A stretch of DNA of 64,000 bases from Catonia carolina (Eukaryota; Arthropoda; Insecta; Hemiptera; Achilidae), in assembly GCA_035578175.1 (NCBI GenBank), contig JAQMRL010000014.1, positions 9,941,274 through 10,005,273 on the forward strand, read 5' to 3'. This document shows, one piece after another, positions 54,298-64,000 of the stretch. Every line of letters starts with the position of its first letter. Position 1 is the stretch's first letter. The notes beneath the pieces are model-generated. The model was not told where the DNA came from and made no database searches. It saw nothing but the letters and a program-made list of their open reading frames with translations. The position numbers and the translations under genes were made by a program.

Positions 54298-56278
54298 CAG
54301 TCGTCAAAAAATAAACCAAAAATATGAATTACACGTAGAAACCTTTATTTTATAATACTTAGTAGCCATACACATTTTAAAGTACCTGTAAACAAAGTAA
54401 TAGTATCTTGAAGTTGGGTATAGGTACTGGAAAAGTGGTTAAAAACAGGGTACTTTTTATGCATAATTCGTGCCATTTAATACATTATTGATTTCCGAAA
54501 ATATCGATGTATATCCTGTAACCAACAATAAAACAAGATTTAATTTGATGTATCGAAATTGTTTTTACATACAACGGTTCAAAAGATATTGCTGTTAGAG
54601 AGACAGGTGTTTTTATTTTGTGAATCGCACTATAAGTAGCACTATCTGGTGGCGGTGAATGAAACTAAGATAAAGTCGGTAATACAGATTTGCCATGCAG
54701 TGGCGCTTTCAGAATCAGTACAGATGGGTTACCGATTTCAGTCGCTGCAAGTAAAATGACAGTTGAACGCTTACACGGTCGTTTTTTACTGTAATCTTTA
54801 CATTCAGTCCTAAAGGAGGTAATGTGAATAAATTCGAGTTTAAATTATGTGAAAATTGGTATGAAACGAGGCTTAAGCCTTTACAATTACGAGGTACGTT
54901 AAGATAAATGTTTATTCATTCTAAATCTATTTAGTTATTTTTTTTATAATTTTGGTCGATTTTCGTATAGCCTATAAAGTAAAATCTTCTTACCTACAAC
55001 GAATTCGTGCATTAAATATCCCGGATCTTGCAAACATTGCACGGTACCCTTATTGGAAATTTTTACTATTTTAATATTCCACCTTATAAATTTTAGTAAA
55101 AATTTATTATTTTATAAAATTTTAACCAATTATAACTCATAAAAATCGAATTATATATGTTAAAATTATTAAATAAAATAATTAATTATTATATCTAATA
55201 ACATTTATAAAATTGATTGGTCTTGTTATACCTTGACAAGATTAAAATAAAAATATATCAAAAAATAATTTTAATTAAATAATCTCTAAACCTAAAAAAA
55301 TTAGATGAAAATAATTATTTAATTATATATTATATAATTCCTTCTCAAAATGTAATAGAAAATTTTATTTTAACCAGAAAAATCGTTTATAGAACAAACA
55401 GTTACTTAATTTAAAGTTAACATAAATTATTAATAGTGATTCTAAAATATTGTTAATAATTTTTATCAATTCAAACGATATTTTAGTTTACTTCAATTTA
55501 TTTAATAATTTAAAATATCGAATATATTTATTAATATATTATCATAGGGAATAAATAAATGAAAAAAAAATTGAAAATTTTATTTTAGATGTATTTTTTG
55601 ATAAACTTTAAAATTATTTTACTAAATAAATAATTTTTGTTTGTAAAATAATATGGACAACTTTTTTAAATTTATCAATTTTATTGATATAATATTCATT
55701 TCAAAGTGATTATATTTTCTTTGGTGTTAAATGTTTTTAAAATTTAATTTTAAAAAAATTATAAAGACAATATCTTTTAGAAGGTCATGAAATGCTCTAA
55801 ATGGTCATGAATGCCCTAGAAATGCTCTACTTTACCAAAATAATATATTTTTAAAATATTTTGTAAAATTATTATTCTAGAAAATATTGATGCAATATTG
55901 TAGAAAATTTGATAAAATTATTTAATTTTCAAGGAAATACATTTGGATTTCTTTTTATCACCGTTGGGGTGGAGCTCAACATTTTACCAAGTGCTTTCAC
56001 TAAATTTTGTCCATAGATTTATTTCATCCCCAAAAAATTTATAATAAAAATAACTAAAAATTCCTGTATTACAAAAAAACAAAACAAAAAAAACAGGACT
56101 ACTTAAGTTCTCATTAAAAATAATTTCAATAAAAAATTCATTTTTTTTTCGAATTTTTGTGTCTTTTTTAATAAATCGAGTATTTAAATTTATAAATTCC
56201 TACCATTTTACTATGCTTTAGAGAATGCATACCCTATTTTTATGATACCAGTTATCTTTACTTTCTTTACCAGTTATT
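54298..56278. other. Gene-free stretch with an extremely AT-rich block
   Basis: 54298-54930 is ordinary unique-looking DNA. About 54950-56230 is visibly poorer in G and C than any other stretch, rich in TTTAAAATT and AATAATT words, without ORFs, transposon ends or regular periodicity. Confidence 0.6.
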
Positions 56279-56425
56279 ACTTTCTCTTGCCTATATGGAT
56301 GTATAAGAAGGAAGAATTGTGTTCATGTCTATTTTACGAAATAGAGTTTTCAATGGATATATACACGTTTTAAGACCCCCTGAATCCAAAAAACATGTTT
56401 TTTCAAACTGTGTGTGTTGTGATTG

Positions 56426-56468
<43 letters not shown>

Positions 56469-57125
56469 CAAAATATCTCAAGAACGGAACCTCATACGAA
56501 GTTGAAACTTAATGCTTAAGATAGGTACTACTAGAGGCCCCGATATGAAAATTTTCATAAAAATCGGTCAACCGGAAGTAGTAGTTTATTCGTGTAATTT
56601 TTCACGTTTTTGCGATTTTCTCAAAAACGGCTGCTAGGATTTTTTTTAAAAATCACCTTATTTACTACATTTTTAATGCTGTACAAGATAGGGTAAGCGA
56701 TATGTCTGGTGAAATTCTTGGGGAGACTGTTCTTTTATAGAAAGAAAACGGGTTTTTTAAAGATTGCAGCCTTTAATATGCATTTTAGCATAAAAATGTA
56801 TGTAATAAAAGTTGCAGAGAGTTTAAAGAGAGAAATTAGTAATTTTCTGTTTTTTTTAATGAAAATTGTAAAAAATGGATTTTTTAAGATTTCGGAGTTG
56901 GTAGGCCTATGTATTTTACGACAAAAGTGTATATAATTAAATTTATTGTAAATTAAAAGACCAATAATGTTTATTTAGCATGTTTCTCTACAGAGCCTAG
57001 TTTAGCGTGAAAGAGTGATTTTCCGTATTATTAAATCAAACTAAGGTTGATTTCATTTTGCATCATGATTAAAATAAGGTTATGTTTTTTGAGGTTAGTT
57101 TTTTGTTTTTGTTTTTTTTTAATGT
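56279..57125 (+). repeat. HINE-like repeat with long (TG)n
   Basis: ACTTTCTCTTGCCTATATGG start, (TG)n of about 40 bases at 56425-56465, GCGATTTTCTCAAAAACGG and both internal units. The 3' end with the hairpin is missing after about 57125. Confidence 0.8.
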
Positions 57126-57235
57126 TATTTCATGGTTCAAGTCCTAGTAAAGGTAGTTACTTTTATACGAATTTGAATACTTGACAGTGGTTACCGGTGT
57201 ACTTTCATTGATGGGTTTCAATTAAATATACTCTC

Positions 57236-57560
57236 TCAGGAATGGTCGGCCTGGGTCTGTACAAAATTACACCTCATTTACAAGACATACAAATTTTCCT
57301 CATCTCATTGGGTCATGGGGTTGCTTATCGTTCTAAATTGAACAGATTGGAATGTACACAAATCAGGAATAAAAACAATTCTAATGTTAGGTTATTTATA
57401 TACAAATACAACAGCAGGACAGAGACATTTCGACGTCCTGGCACCTAAGTTTTACAACTTGCTTCCGAAGTACGTTAGAGACAGATAGATCTCGTGTTAA
57501 GAATTTCAAACTTTTGATCAAAAGATTTCTAATTCAGCTGGGGCAGAACTCTCACTTGGA
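57236..57560 (+). pseudogene. LINE C-terminal fragment, CR1/L2/Jockey-like
   Basis: Reads RLECTQIRNKNNSNVRLFIY, KYNSRTETFRRPG, then in another frame LAPKFYNLLPKYVRDR, stop, SRVKNFKLLIKRFLIQL. The APK-YN-LP--VRD--S---FK--LK--L pattern is the ending of many CR1/L2-like LINE polyproteins. At least one frameshift and one stop. Confidence 0.65.
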
Positions 57561-58062
57561 GTCTTTGATTTCTCTTCGCCGCTAGGGTTAGGCGGGTATT
57601 ATTGGCTCACTAAAATATTAGTCATATACTAGCAGTAGTTATAATTATATATGTATATTTATAATACTCTTTTGTTTCTGATATTGCACTAGTATTATGT
57701 ATTCTGTGTTGTATTTGTGTATGAAGAAATAGTTAAATTTAAGGGAGGTAGATAAGGCTAAATTTTGTTTTCATTTTTTTCTCTACAATAATGTAAGTAA
57801 ATTGGGAGAGGTTTTTTTGCCATATGCTATTTTATTAATGCTATTTCATAACTTTGCTGATGTTTGTATTATTATTTATTAACATTTTAGTTCAGTTATC
57901 ATAAGTTTTAATTTTTATTTGCATTTTGTATTCTGTTTTTTTATTATTTTTATTTTAAATTTTATACTAACGTGTTTTTAAGGTTATTTTGATCAATTTC
58001 TCTTTTGTGTGACTTATTTTTTTATGTAATAAGTGATGTAGTATTGGTAATATCTGTTTTTT
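57561..58062. other. AT-rich stretch, nothing recognised
   Basis: T-rich intergenic DNA between a LINE fragment and a HINE-like repeat; no coding or terminal-repeat signal. Confidence 0.5.
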
Positions 58063-58995
58063 ACTTTCTCTTGCCTATATGAATATATAGGAAGGAAAGT
58101 ATTGTTTTCATGTCGATTTTTCGAAATCGAGTTTTCACCGGATCTACACGTTTTCAGACCCCCAGAACCCAAAAAACATGTTTTTAGCGATTGGTCTGTG
58201 TCTCTCTCTCTCTCCCTCCCTGTGTGTGTGTGTGTGTGAACAGAATATTTCATGAACGGAACACCGTACAAACTTGAAACTTGAAACGTAAGTTACATAC
58301 CACTACCGAACCCGACACGAACATTTTCATCAAATCGGTCAACCGGAAGTAGTAGTTTATTCGTGTAATTTTTCACTTTTTTGCGATTTTCGCAAATACT
58401 GGTCCTACGATTTCTTTTAAAATCGCCTGGTTTACTAAATTTTTATGCTCTACAAGATAGGGTAGGCGCCATGTTAGCTGAAATTCTTGGTAAGGCTGTT
58501 TCCACGTAGAAAAATTGTTTTTTAAGATTGCGGCTTTAATATGCATTTTAGCGCAAAAATGCATACAATAAAAAATGTAGAGAATTTAAAATCCTACAAG
58601 TTTTAATTCCAACATTTTTTTATAACAATTAGGTTAGCGGTAATTAGCGAATTTCTGTTTTTTTCTTACGAAAACGTGTGAAAAATCTATTTTTTTAAGA
58701 TTTCGGGCTTAGTATGCATTTTACGAAAAAAGTGTAGGTATATAACCAAATTTATAGGAAATTAAAAGATCTACAACTTTTATCTACAATTTTTTCTCTA
58801 CAGAGCCTAGTTTAGCGTGAAAGAGTGATTTTCAAGACAAACTGAGGTCGATTTTATTTTACGTCTTTCACTCTTGATTAAAATAAGGTTATGTTTTTTG
58901 AGGTTAGTTTTTTGTTTATTTCTAATGTTTGGTTATATTGTTTATTATTTGCAATGACAAGAGAAAGTTGTGTGAGTGTTTCACACCAGATTTTT
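58063..58995 (+). repeat. HINE-like repeat, full length, plus
   Basis: A reference copy of the family: ACTTTCTCTTGCCTATATGA start, CT-rich then (TG)n tract (58198-58238), GCGATTTTCGCAAATACTGG, two internal units (ATGCATTTTAGCGC and ATGCATTTTACGA cores), GAGCCTAGTTTAGCGTGAAA, GACAAGAGAAAGT, the hairpin GTGTGAGTGTTTCACAC and CAGATTTTT. Confidence 0.87.
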
Positions 58996-59139
58996 CTTCT
59001 TGTTTTTTATCAGTGCTATTATTGTTTTATTGTAGTTGTATTTTGTGCTATGTATTTTTTGTAATTAGAGGAATCCTCCTGCATTTTTTCTTTGCTCTTT
59101 TGGAGGAGTAATAAAAGAAATAAAATAAATAAATAAATA

Positions 59140-59205
59140 AATAAATATTGTTTATTATTTGCATGGACAAGAGAAAGATGTGTGAGTGTTTCACACCAGA
59201 TTTTT
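59140..59205 (+). repeat. HINE-like repeat, extra 3' end
   Basis: Second copy of the terminal region (TTGCATGGACAAGAGAAAGA, TGTGTGAGTGTTTCACACCA, GATTTTTT) about 200 bp beyond the end of the previous copy, after an (AAAT)n tract (about 59120-59145). Confidence 0.7.
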
Positions 59206-59520
59206 TATTTTGTGAAATCATATTACATGCTTAATTTTAGCACCTATTATTTTACTGTAATTACTACAACAACGAAATAGACAGGTGAACAGGAGTAACA
59301 CAGCTGAAAATTAATTGAAATTGACGCAGAATTCTAACCATTAACAGATTGATGCTCTAGAAATCGGATTGTAATTAGTACCACAGTGCATGGATGATTT
59401 GATTTGCCGGTGTTCTGATCATAACTGCGGTTATTGATCATTGATGGTTAGTTTACTTACATGAGAAACCATTGACTCAATGGATTTGGTCATTTTAATT
59501 TGTTCTTTAAATAACTTAAT
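59206..59520. other. Short unique-looking stretch
   Basis: No repeats or coding sequence recognised. Confidence 0.4.
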
Positions 59521-60800
59521 TAAAAATCTGATGTGAAACACTCACAAGACTTTCTCGTACCAATACAAATAATGAAAAATATAACCTAACATTACTAATA
59601 AAACATTAAAAATAAACAAAAAAAGAAACTAACCTCAAAAAACATAACCTTATTTTAATTATGAGTGAATGATGCAAAATGAAAACCAACTTTAGTTTGG
59701 CTTAATAATACGGAAAATCATTTTTTGACGCTAAACTAGGATGTGTAGAGATAAATGCTTAAAATAAAAGTTGTAGATCTTTTAACTTTCTGTAAATTTT
59801 ATTATATACACTTTGCTTGTAAAATACTAAGGCTGAAATTTTAAAAATCTAATTTTTTCAGATTTTCATGCAAAAAAAAAAAACAACAGAAAACACTAAA
59901 TAACGCTAACTAAGAGTTATACAAAGAATGTTTAAATAAAAGTTGTGTTTTTAAATTTTGTACAATTTGTTTATATACACTTTTGCCCTAAAATGCATGT
60001 TGTTTTGGTCATCAGCCGAAAGGCTGTACCTGTAGAGGTTTTACTAAGTAAAACGAGGAGTGAGGTGGTTTACCATTTCCTTCCTCACTGAATAGAAAAG
60101 TACGCTTATCAGCATGCCGGGCCCTCTGAAAAGCACAATTTTTCCACTCTGCAAAAATGACACCTTCACTTCATTCACCACTGTGTCTGGCTGTATAATG
60201 AAATTCATTACTCTCAGAGGAGATAGCTCTGTCATTTAATTGGCTTACCATATGATAAGAAACAGAACTATTTATTTTAGCCCTGCAACGAACAGATTGA
60301 GTGTAAATAATTTGACACTGCACCTGTCTGTAATGGGCTGCTAAAATGCATATTAAGACCATATTCTTAAAAAAACCTTTTTTTCTACGAGAGAACAGTC
60401 TCCCCTAGAATTTCAGCAGATATGGGGCCTACTTTATCTCGTAGAGCATAAAATATATAGCAAATGAGGCGATTTAAAAAATATCGTAGGGCCCATTTTT
60501 GAGTAAATCGCAAAAAGTGAAAAAATACACAAATAACTACTGCTTAAGATTGACTGATTTTGATGAAAATATTCGTGTTAAATCCTCTAATAGTACCTAA
60601 CTTATGTTTCAAGTTTCAACTTCGTACATTATTCCGTTCTTGAGATATTTTGTTCACACGCACAGACAGACCAATCGCTAAAAACATATTTTTTGGTTCA
60701 GGAGGTCTGAAAACGTGTAGATCCGGTGAAATTCGATTTCGAAAAATCAACATGAAAACAATACTTTCCTTCTTGTATATTTACATAGGCAAGAGAAAGT
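59521..60800 (-). repeat. HINE-like repeat, minus, split by a SINE-like element
   Basis: The 3' end is on the left (ATCTGATGTGAAACACTCAC). It is interrupted at 59999-60340, resumes with the GCATATTAAGACC unit, has only a short CA remnant at 60655-60665, and ends ACATAGGCAAGAGAAAGT at 60800. Confidence 0.8.
59999..60340 (-). repeat. SINE-like 390-bp element, copy 5
   Basis: 342 bp (internally deleted relative to the other copies), flanked by the 11-bp duplication CTAAAATGCAT (59988-59998, 60341-60351). The insertion site lies in the internal unit of a HINE-like repeat. Confidence 0.87.
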
Positions 60801-60804
60801 AACA

Positions 60805-60905
60805 AAAAATTTTTCTACGAGAGGAGAGCCTCTCCATGACTTTCAGCAGATATGATACTTATTTTATCTTGTAGAGCAAAAAGTATTTAGTAAATGAGGC
60901 CATTC
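60805..60905 (-). repeat. HINE-like repeat, internal fragment
   Basis: TTTTTCTACGAGAGGAGAGC, CTTTCAGCAGATATGATACT, TTGTAGAGCAAAAAGTATTT repeats part of the preceding copy directly after its end. Confidence 0.6.
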
Positions 60906-61972
60906 CCTTTGATGCATGGTGTGACAAATATATCATGTACTTAAAATTGCTCTAAATTATTTAACTGAACATGGTGAGACGTATCAGGAACATATGTACT
61001 ACCATCAATATACAACAGTTTTCCATTTTAATATTGGCAGTAGTGTTTTTTCAGTAAGATATTTTACTGTTTTAATTTTTTGTGCGTTGGTGTCTAGTGC
61101 AATATTGTGTAATTTATGTTCAATTATCTTTGTTTATATCCCTGCAAAAGTACAGTTCATAGGACAAAAGGTGTTAAGAATAATAGGACATAATTGATTA
61201 CTTCGGTAAAGATTCTATTTTTTGTTTATTAGATAAAACAGTTCGTGACACATGTGTTACATCATGGGATCCGAATTGTTTGTAGTTAAGGTTATGTTTA
61301 CTTAGTTAGGTTATGTACTGTTGATTGATACGTGTTTTGTTCTGCGTTGTTTTATTTAATTTGTTTTAAAACTTTTTGAATATTTATTTTAACTATGTGT
61401 CAGTAAATATGAAGGAAATTAAACTCATTCACGATGATAAGGTAAGAGCTATCAATGATGAAAACAGTTTTGAAATTTTAGATCATATTTCATTAGAAAG
61501 TTAAGACGAATTAGATGTTACAGATGATGAATGTAATTTAAACGATCATAATTTTTAAATAACGTAAGTTTTGGTTGTGATGAACTTATAAATTTGATTT
61601 ATTCTGATAATATTGTTGATGTCAATTTACCAGTAATTGATTCACCAGTGGTTAGTTCAGCACAAAATGATTGTACGTACGTAAATTACAAGTACACTAA
61701 CTGAAAACAGTTCGATTGAAACAGTTAACGGGTCTTTTCTCTTATTCCCCTGCCAGCATTTTCTTTAGATTTCTTTACATTTTCACATTTCGTGGATATT
61801 TCACATGTAATATTATAGTATTTTACCCATCCTAGTACATGGTTTTGTCCATAGTTGGATGGGATTATTTCCACCACCTGTAGCGTAATAGGATATTAGT
61901 TTACTTTAAAATATTTTGTATTATCGTAATTTATTTTTTATTATTTTATTTTATTTTTATTTATTATATACC
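60906..61972. other. Intergenic stretch; short acidic ORF and a hairpin
   Basis: ATG at 61410 opens MKEIKLIHDDKVRAINDENS, FEILDHISLES, then TAA, after which DELDVTDDECNLNDHNF follows in the same frame: an acidic start typical of transposase N-termini such as piggyBac, but too little to name. At about 61829-61866 CCCATCCTAGTACATGG and CCATAGTTGGATGGG form an imperfect hairpin. Confidence 0.4.
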
Positions 61973-62172
61973 GCATTGGCGTAGTTGGTAACGTGCTCGC
62001 CTTTCATCATGCGGTATTGGGTTCGAATCCCACTTAGGCACAGCATTTCTTTACGTTACAAAAAATCATTTCATCATTTACAGTTGCAACCAAACGTCGT
62101 CGCTAATGACCACAGTAGTTGATGCAACGTTAAGTAAATCAAATAAAAATTATTATTATTATTATTATTTGG
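61973..62172 (+). repeat. tRNA-derived SINE with (ATT)n tail
   Basis: The head has A box TGGCGTAGTTGGTAACGTG and a perfect T-arm/B box GGGTTCGAATCCC with 30-some bases between. The acceptor stem does not close, so it is not a functional tRNA. The body (GACCACAGTAGTTGATGCAA, CGTTAAGTAAATCAAATAAA) ends in (ATT)7 at about 62151-62171. Confidence 0.7.
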
Positions 62173-62310
62173 GTCTTTTCCGTTTTTTGTATGCTACTAT
62201 CAACAATCCGAATTCCGTGAATTGTTGCACAATTCTCCCACTCCTGCGTCTAGCGCGCCAATCTGACTTGCAATATTCTTGCGTATTGTCATAATATCCA
62301 CTCCGAAGTA

Positions 62311-63656
62311 CCGGGTGAGCATAAAGTCTTACCCTGATTATAAAATTTTATTACAGAATAATCGTTTGACGTAATAATTTAAATCTGGCGCTGTTACATA
62401 GGTTATTGTTAGTAGATTTTGTGACCAATAGATGGCGTTAGTGCTCCTCAACAATGACATGGTCTGTTAGTTCACGTTAGTTGCTGGCGAAATGGCGTTG
62501 AAGCAGGAGAAAGCACAATGTGTGCTTTGGTTTCACGAAACGAAATCGCCCATCAGTGTTCAGCGTAATTTTCGGGCTTTTTATGGACGCAGCCCTCCTG
62601 ATGTTAAATCAATAAAGCGATGGTATGAAAGGTTTAAAGAAACAGGCAGCGTTGAAGATCTTCCTAGAAGTGGCAGGCCTAGTGTGAGTGAAGCAACTGT
62701 TGATCTTGTTCGGGAATCGTTTCAACGGAGTCCGTCTAAATCAACTCGTCAAGCATCACGTGAACTTCAAATACCGCAAGCAAGTGTGGTGAAAATTCTT
62801 CATAAAAGGCTTAGGTTGCATGCTTATGAAGTGCAAATCGTGCAGGCCTTGCAACCGAATAATTTGCTGAGACGTGCAGAATTCGCAACTGAGATTCTCA
62901 ACAGGATTGACGGCGCTAACGATTGCTTAAATCGCATATGCTTTACCGATGAATCCACCTTTCATGTCAGTGGAATGGTAAATAGGCATAATGTCCGTAT
63001 ATGGGGATCAGAGAATCCACATGCTACTGTACAGTTACAGCGAGACAGCAAAAATGTGAATGTTTGGTGCGGCCTCATGCATAATAAGGTTTTCAGGCCG
63101 TTTTTCTTCACGGAAAACACCATTAACGCTAACATTTACTTAGATGTTTTGCAACAGTTCATTGCACCACAGTTAGAAGAATATCAACCATGGATAATTT
63201 TCCAGCAAGATGGGGCACCGCCCCACTGGGCTTTGATAGTGCGTAATTTCCTGGATGAAACATTTCCGGATCGGTGGATTGGAAGGGATGGTCCAGCACC
63301 CTGGCCACCCCGCTCTCCAGACATTACTCCCCTTGACTTTTTTTTCTGGGGCTATATCAAGGAGAGAGTCTTCGCCACACCAGTTGCTGACGTTGACGAA
63401 CTGAAGGCTAGGATACAAGCTGCTGTGGGTACTGTGACAGAACACATGTTACAAAACACCTGGCGGGAACTGGAATACCGCTTCGACATTCTCCGAGCTA
63501 CCAAGGGGGCACACGTTGAAGTTTACTAATGTAAGTAATCTTAAAAAAAATTATTAACACTAACCTATGTTACAGCATCAAATTTAAATTATTATGTCAA
63601 ACAGTTATTCTGCAATAAATTTTTATAATCAGGGCAAGACTTTATGCTCACCCGGT
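62311..63656 (+). mobile_element. Intact DD41D-type Tc1/mariner transposon
   Basis: 1,346 bp with TA on each side (62309-62310, 63657-63658) and terminal inverted repeats of about 50 bp starting CCGGGTGAGCATAAAGTCTT, nearly perfect (few mismatches). One uninterrupted transposase gene occupies the interior. All parts needed for autonomous movement are present, so it is the youngest-looking DNA transposon in the window. Confidence 0.93.
62492..63529 (+). CDS. Tc1/mariner transposase, DD41D type, intact
   Basis: 345 residues from ATG 62492 to TAA 63529. Residues 1-115 hold two helix-turn-helix units for terminal-repeat binding (SPPDVKSIKRWYERFKETGS and KSTRQASRELQIPQASVVKI) joined by a GRP motif (RSGRPSVSE). 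The catalytic domain shows FTDESTFHVSG (first Asp), IIFQQDGAPPHW (second Asp) and RSPDITPLDFFFWGYIKERV (third Asp), with 41 residues between the second and third. DD41D spacing is that of the rosa/Visitor-type branches rather than mariner (DD34D) or Tc1 (DD34E). No stop, frameshift or missing catalytic residue. It shares domain order and many motifs with the broken copy at 5717-6766. Confidence 0.93.
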   Translation: MALKQEKAQCVLWFHETKSPISVQRNFRAFYGRSPPDVKSIKRWYERFKETGSVEDLPRSGRPSVSEATVDLVRESFQRSPSKSTRQASRELQIPQASVVKILHKRLRLHAYEVQIVQALQPNNLLRRAEFATEILNRIDGANDCLNRICFTDESTFHVSGMVNRHNVRIWGSENPHATVQLQRDSKNVNVWCGLMHNKVFRPFFFTENTINANIYLDVLQQFIAPQLEEYQPWIIFQQDGAPPHWALIVRNFLDETFPDRWIGRDGPAPWPPRSPDITPLDFFFWGYIKERVFATPVADVDELKARIQAAVGTVTEHMLQNTWRELEYRFDILRATKGAHVEVY

Positions 63657-63658
63657 AC

Positions 63659-64000
63659 TACTGTCCGACAAGTTTCGAAATCCGCACTTCATACGTGCCA
63701 TCTCGCATTACGCACCGTCCCAAAAACATTAGCTCGGGTAGTCAGCCTACTAGTACAGCTCATTACTACAACAGTATTTATATTCATACTTACTATTAGG
63801 TACTTTATTATTTATTATTATTTGCACTTATTTAACCTGTTCCTGTTTAAATCACAAACAATACTTACACTGTATTTTTTTAATCGAAACGAATTTATCT
63901 GAATATTTAACAACCAATCAAACCCAAAACATAATAAAACTGCACTGACTACAAAACCAATATTGCACGGCCGCTAACACTGTAGAATTGAAGTAAAAGC
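63659..64000. other. Terminal stretch, nothing recognised
   Basis: AT-rich flank of the transposon; no gene, repeat end or RNA motif seen. Confidence 0.4.

Noticed and set aside
54950..56230. Inserted mitochondrial DNA
   Set aside because: Composition alone suggested it; no recognisable mitochondrial protein, rRNA or tRNA segment was seen.
61976..62043. A genuine tRNA gene
   Set aside because: The B box is perfect, but the acceptor and anticodon stems do not pair, and a SINE body with ATT tail follows.

Overview
The window is nuclear DNA of an arthropod, almost certainly an insect. It is AT-rich and intron-bearing, and it is dense with Tc1/mariner, piggyBac, Tigger-like, PIF/Harbinger, hAT, non-LTR and SINE copies. 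A sap-feeding hemipteran would fit this transposon load, but that is a guess. Only three host protein-coding genes can be supported, and together they make up well under a tenth of the sequence.

Host genes. (1) The 5' end of a mitochondrial glutamyl-tRNA synthetase (EARS2) lies on the minus strand, with two exons (3077-2954 and 676-466); the rest is beyond base 1. (2) A complete DCN1-like cullin-neddylation gene (DCUN1D1/2 type) lies on the plus strand, with five coding exons from 3341 to 21030. It is head-to-head with EARS2, and the two start codons are 263 bp apart. (3) A C2H2 zinc-finger gene lies on the plus strand, with seven coding exons from 38507 to 52596. Splicing at consensus sites gives a clean 979-residue frame with eight C-terminal fingers behind an Asn-rich region.

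Layout. 1-3340: EARS2, whose intron 1 holds a fold-back mariner remnant and a 998-bp piggyBac derivative. 3341-21030: DCN1-like gene; its introns hold a Tc1/mariner copy with one stop, a Tigger-like element, LINE pieces, a PIF/Harbinger derivative, a 1,236-bp tandem duplication separated by an ATGCAT array, and a probable solo LTR containing a full-length RTE-like LINE. 21031-38460: intergenic transposon graveyard. 38507-52611: zinc-finger gene, with introns full of repeats. 52612-64000: repeats only, ending in an intact DD41D-type Tc1/mariner transposon (62311-63656) that encodes an unbroken 345-residue transposase.

Three repeat groups stand out. One is an about 0.9-kb family (at least 15 copies or pieces) with ACTTTCTCTTGCC / GGCAAGAGAAAGT subterminal inverted repeats, a (TG)n tract, internal tandem units and a 3' hairpin; this layout resembles Helentron-derived HINE/DINE-1 elements. 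The second is an about 390-bp SINE-like family with 9-11 bp target-site duplications around four copies. The third is a set of independent long fold-back elements derived from mariner/Tc1-type or unknown parents. The host genes do not form a pathway with each other. The two in the divergent pair may share promoter DNA.
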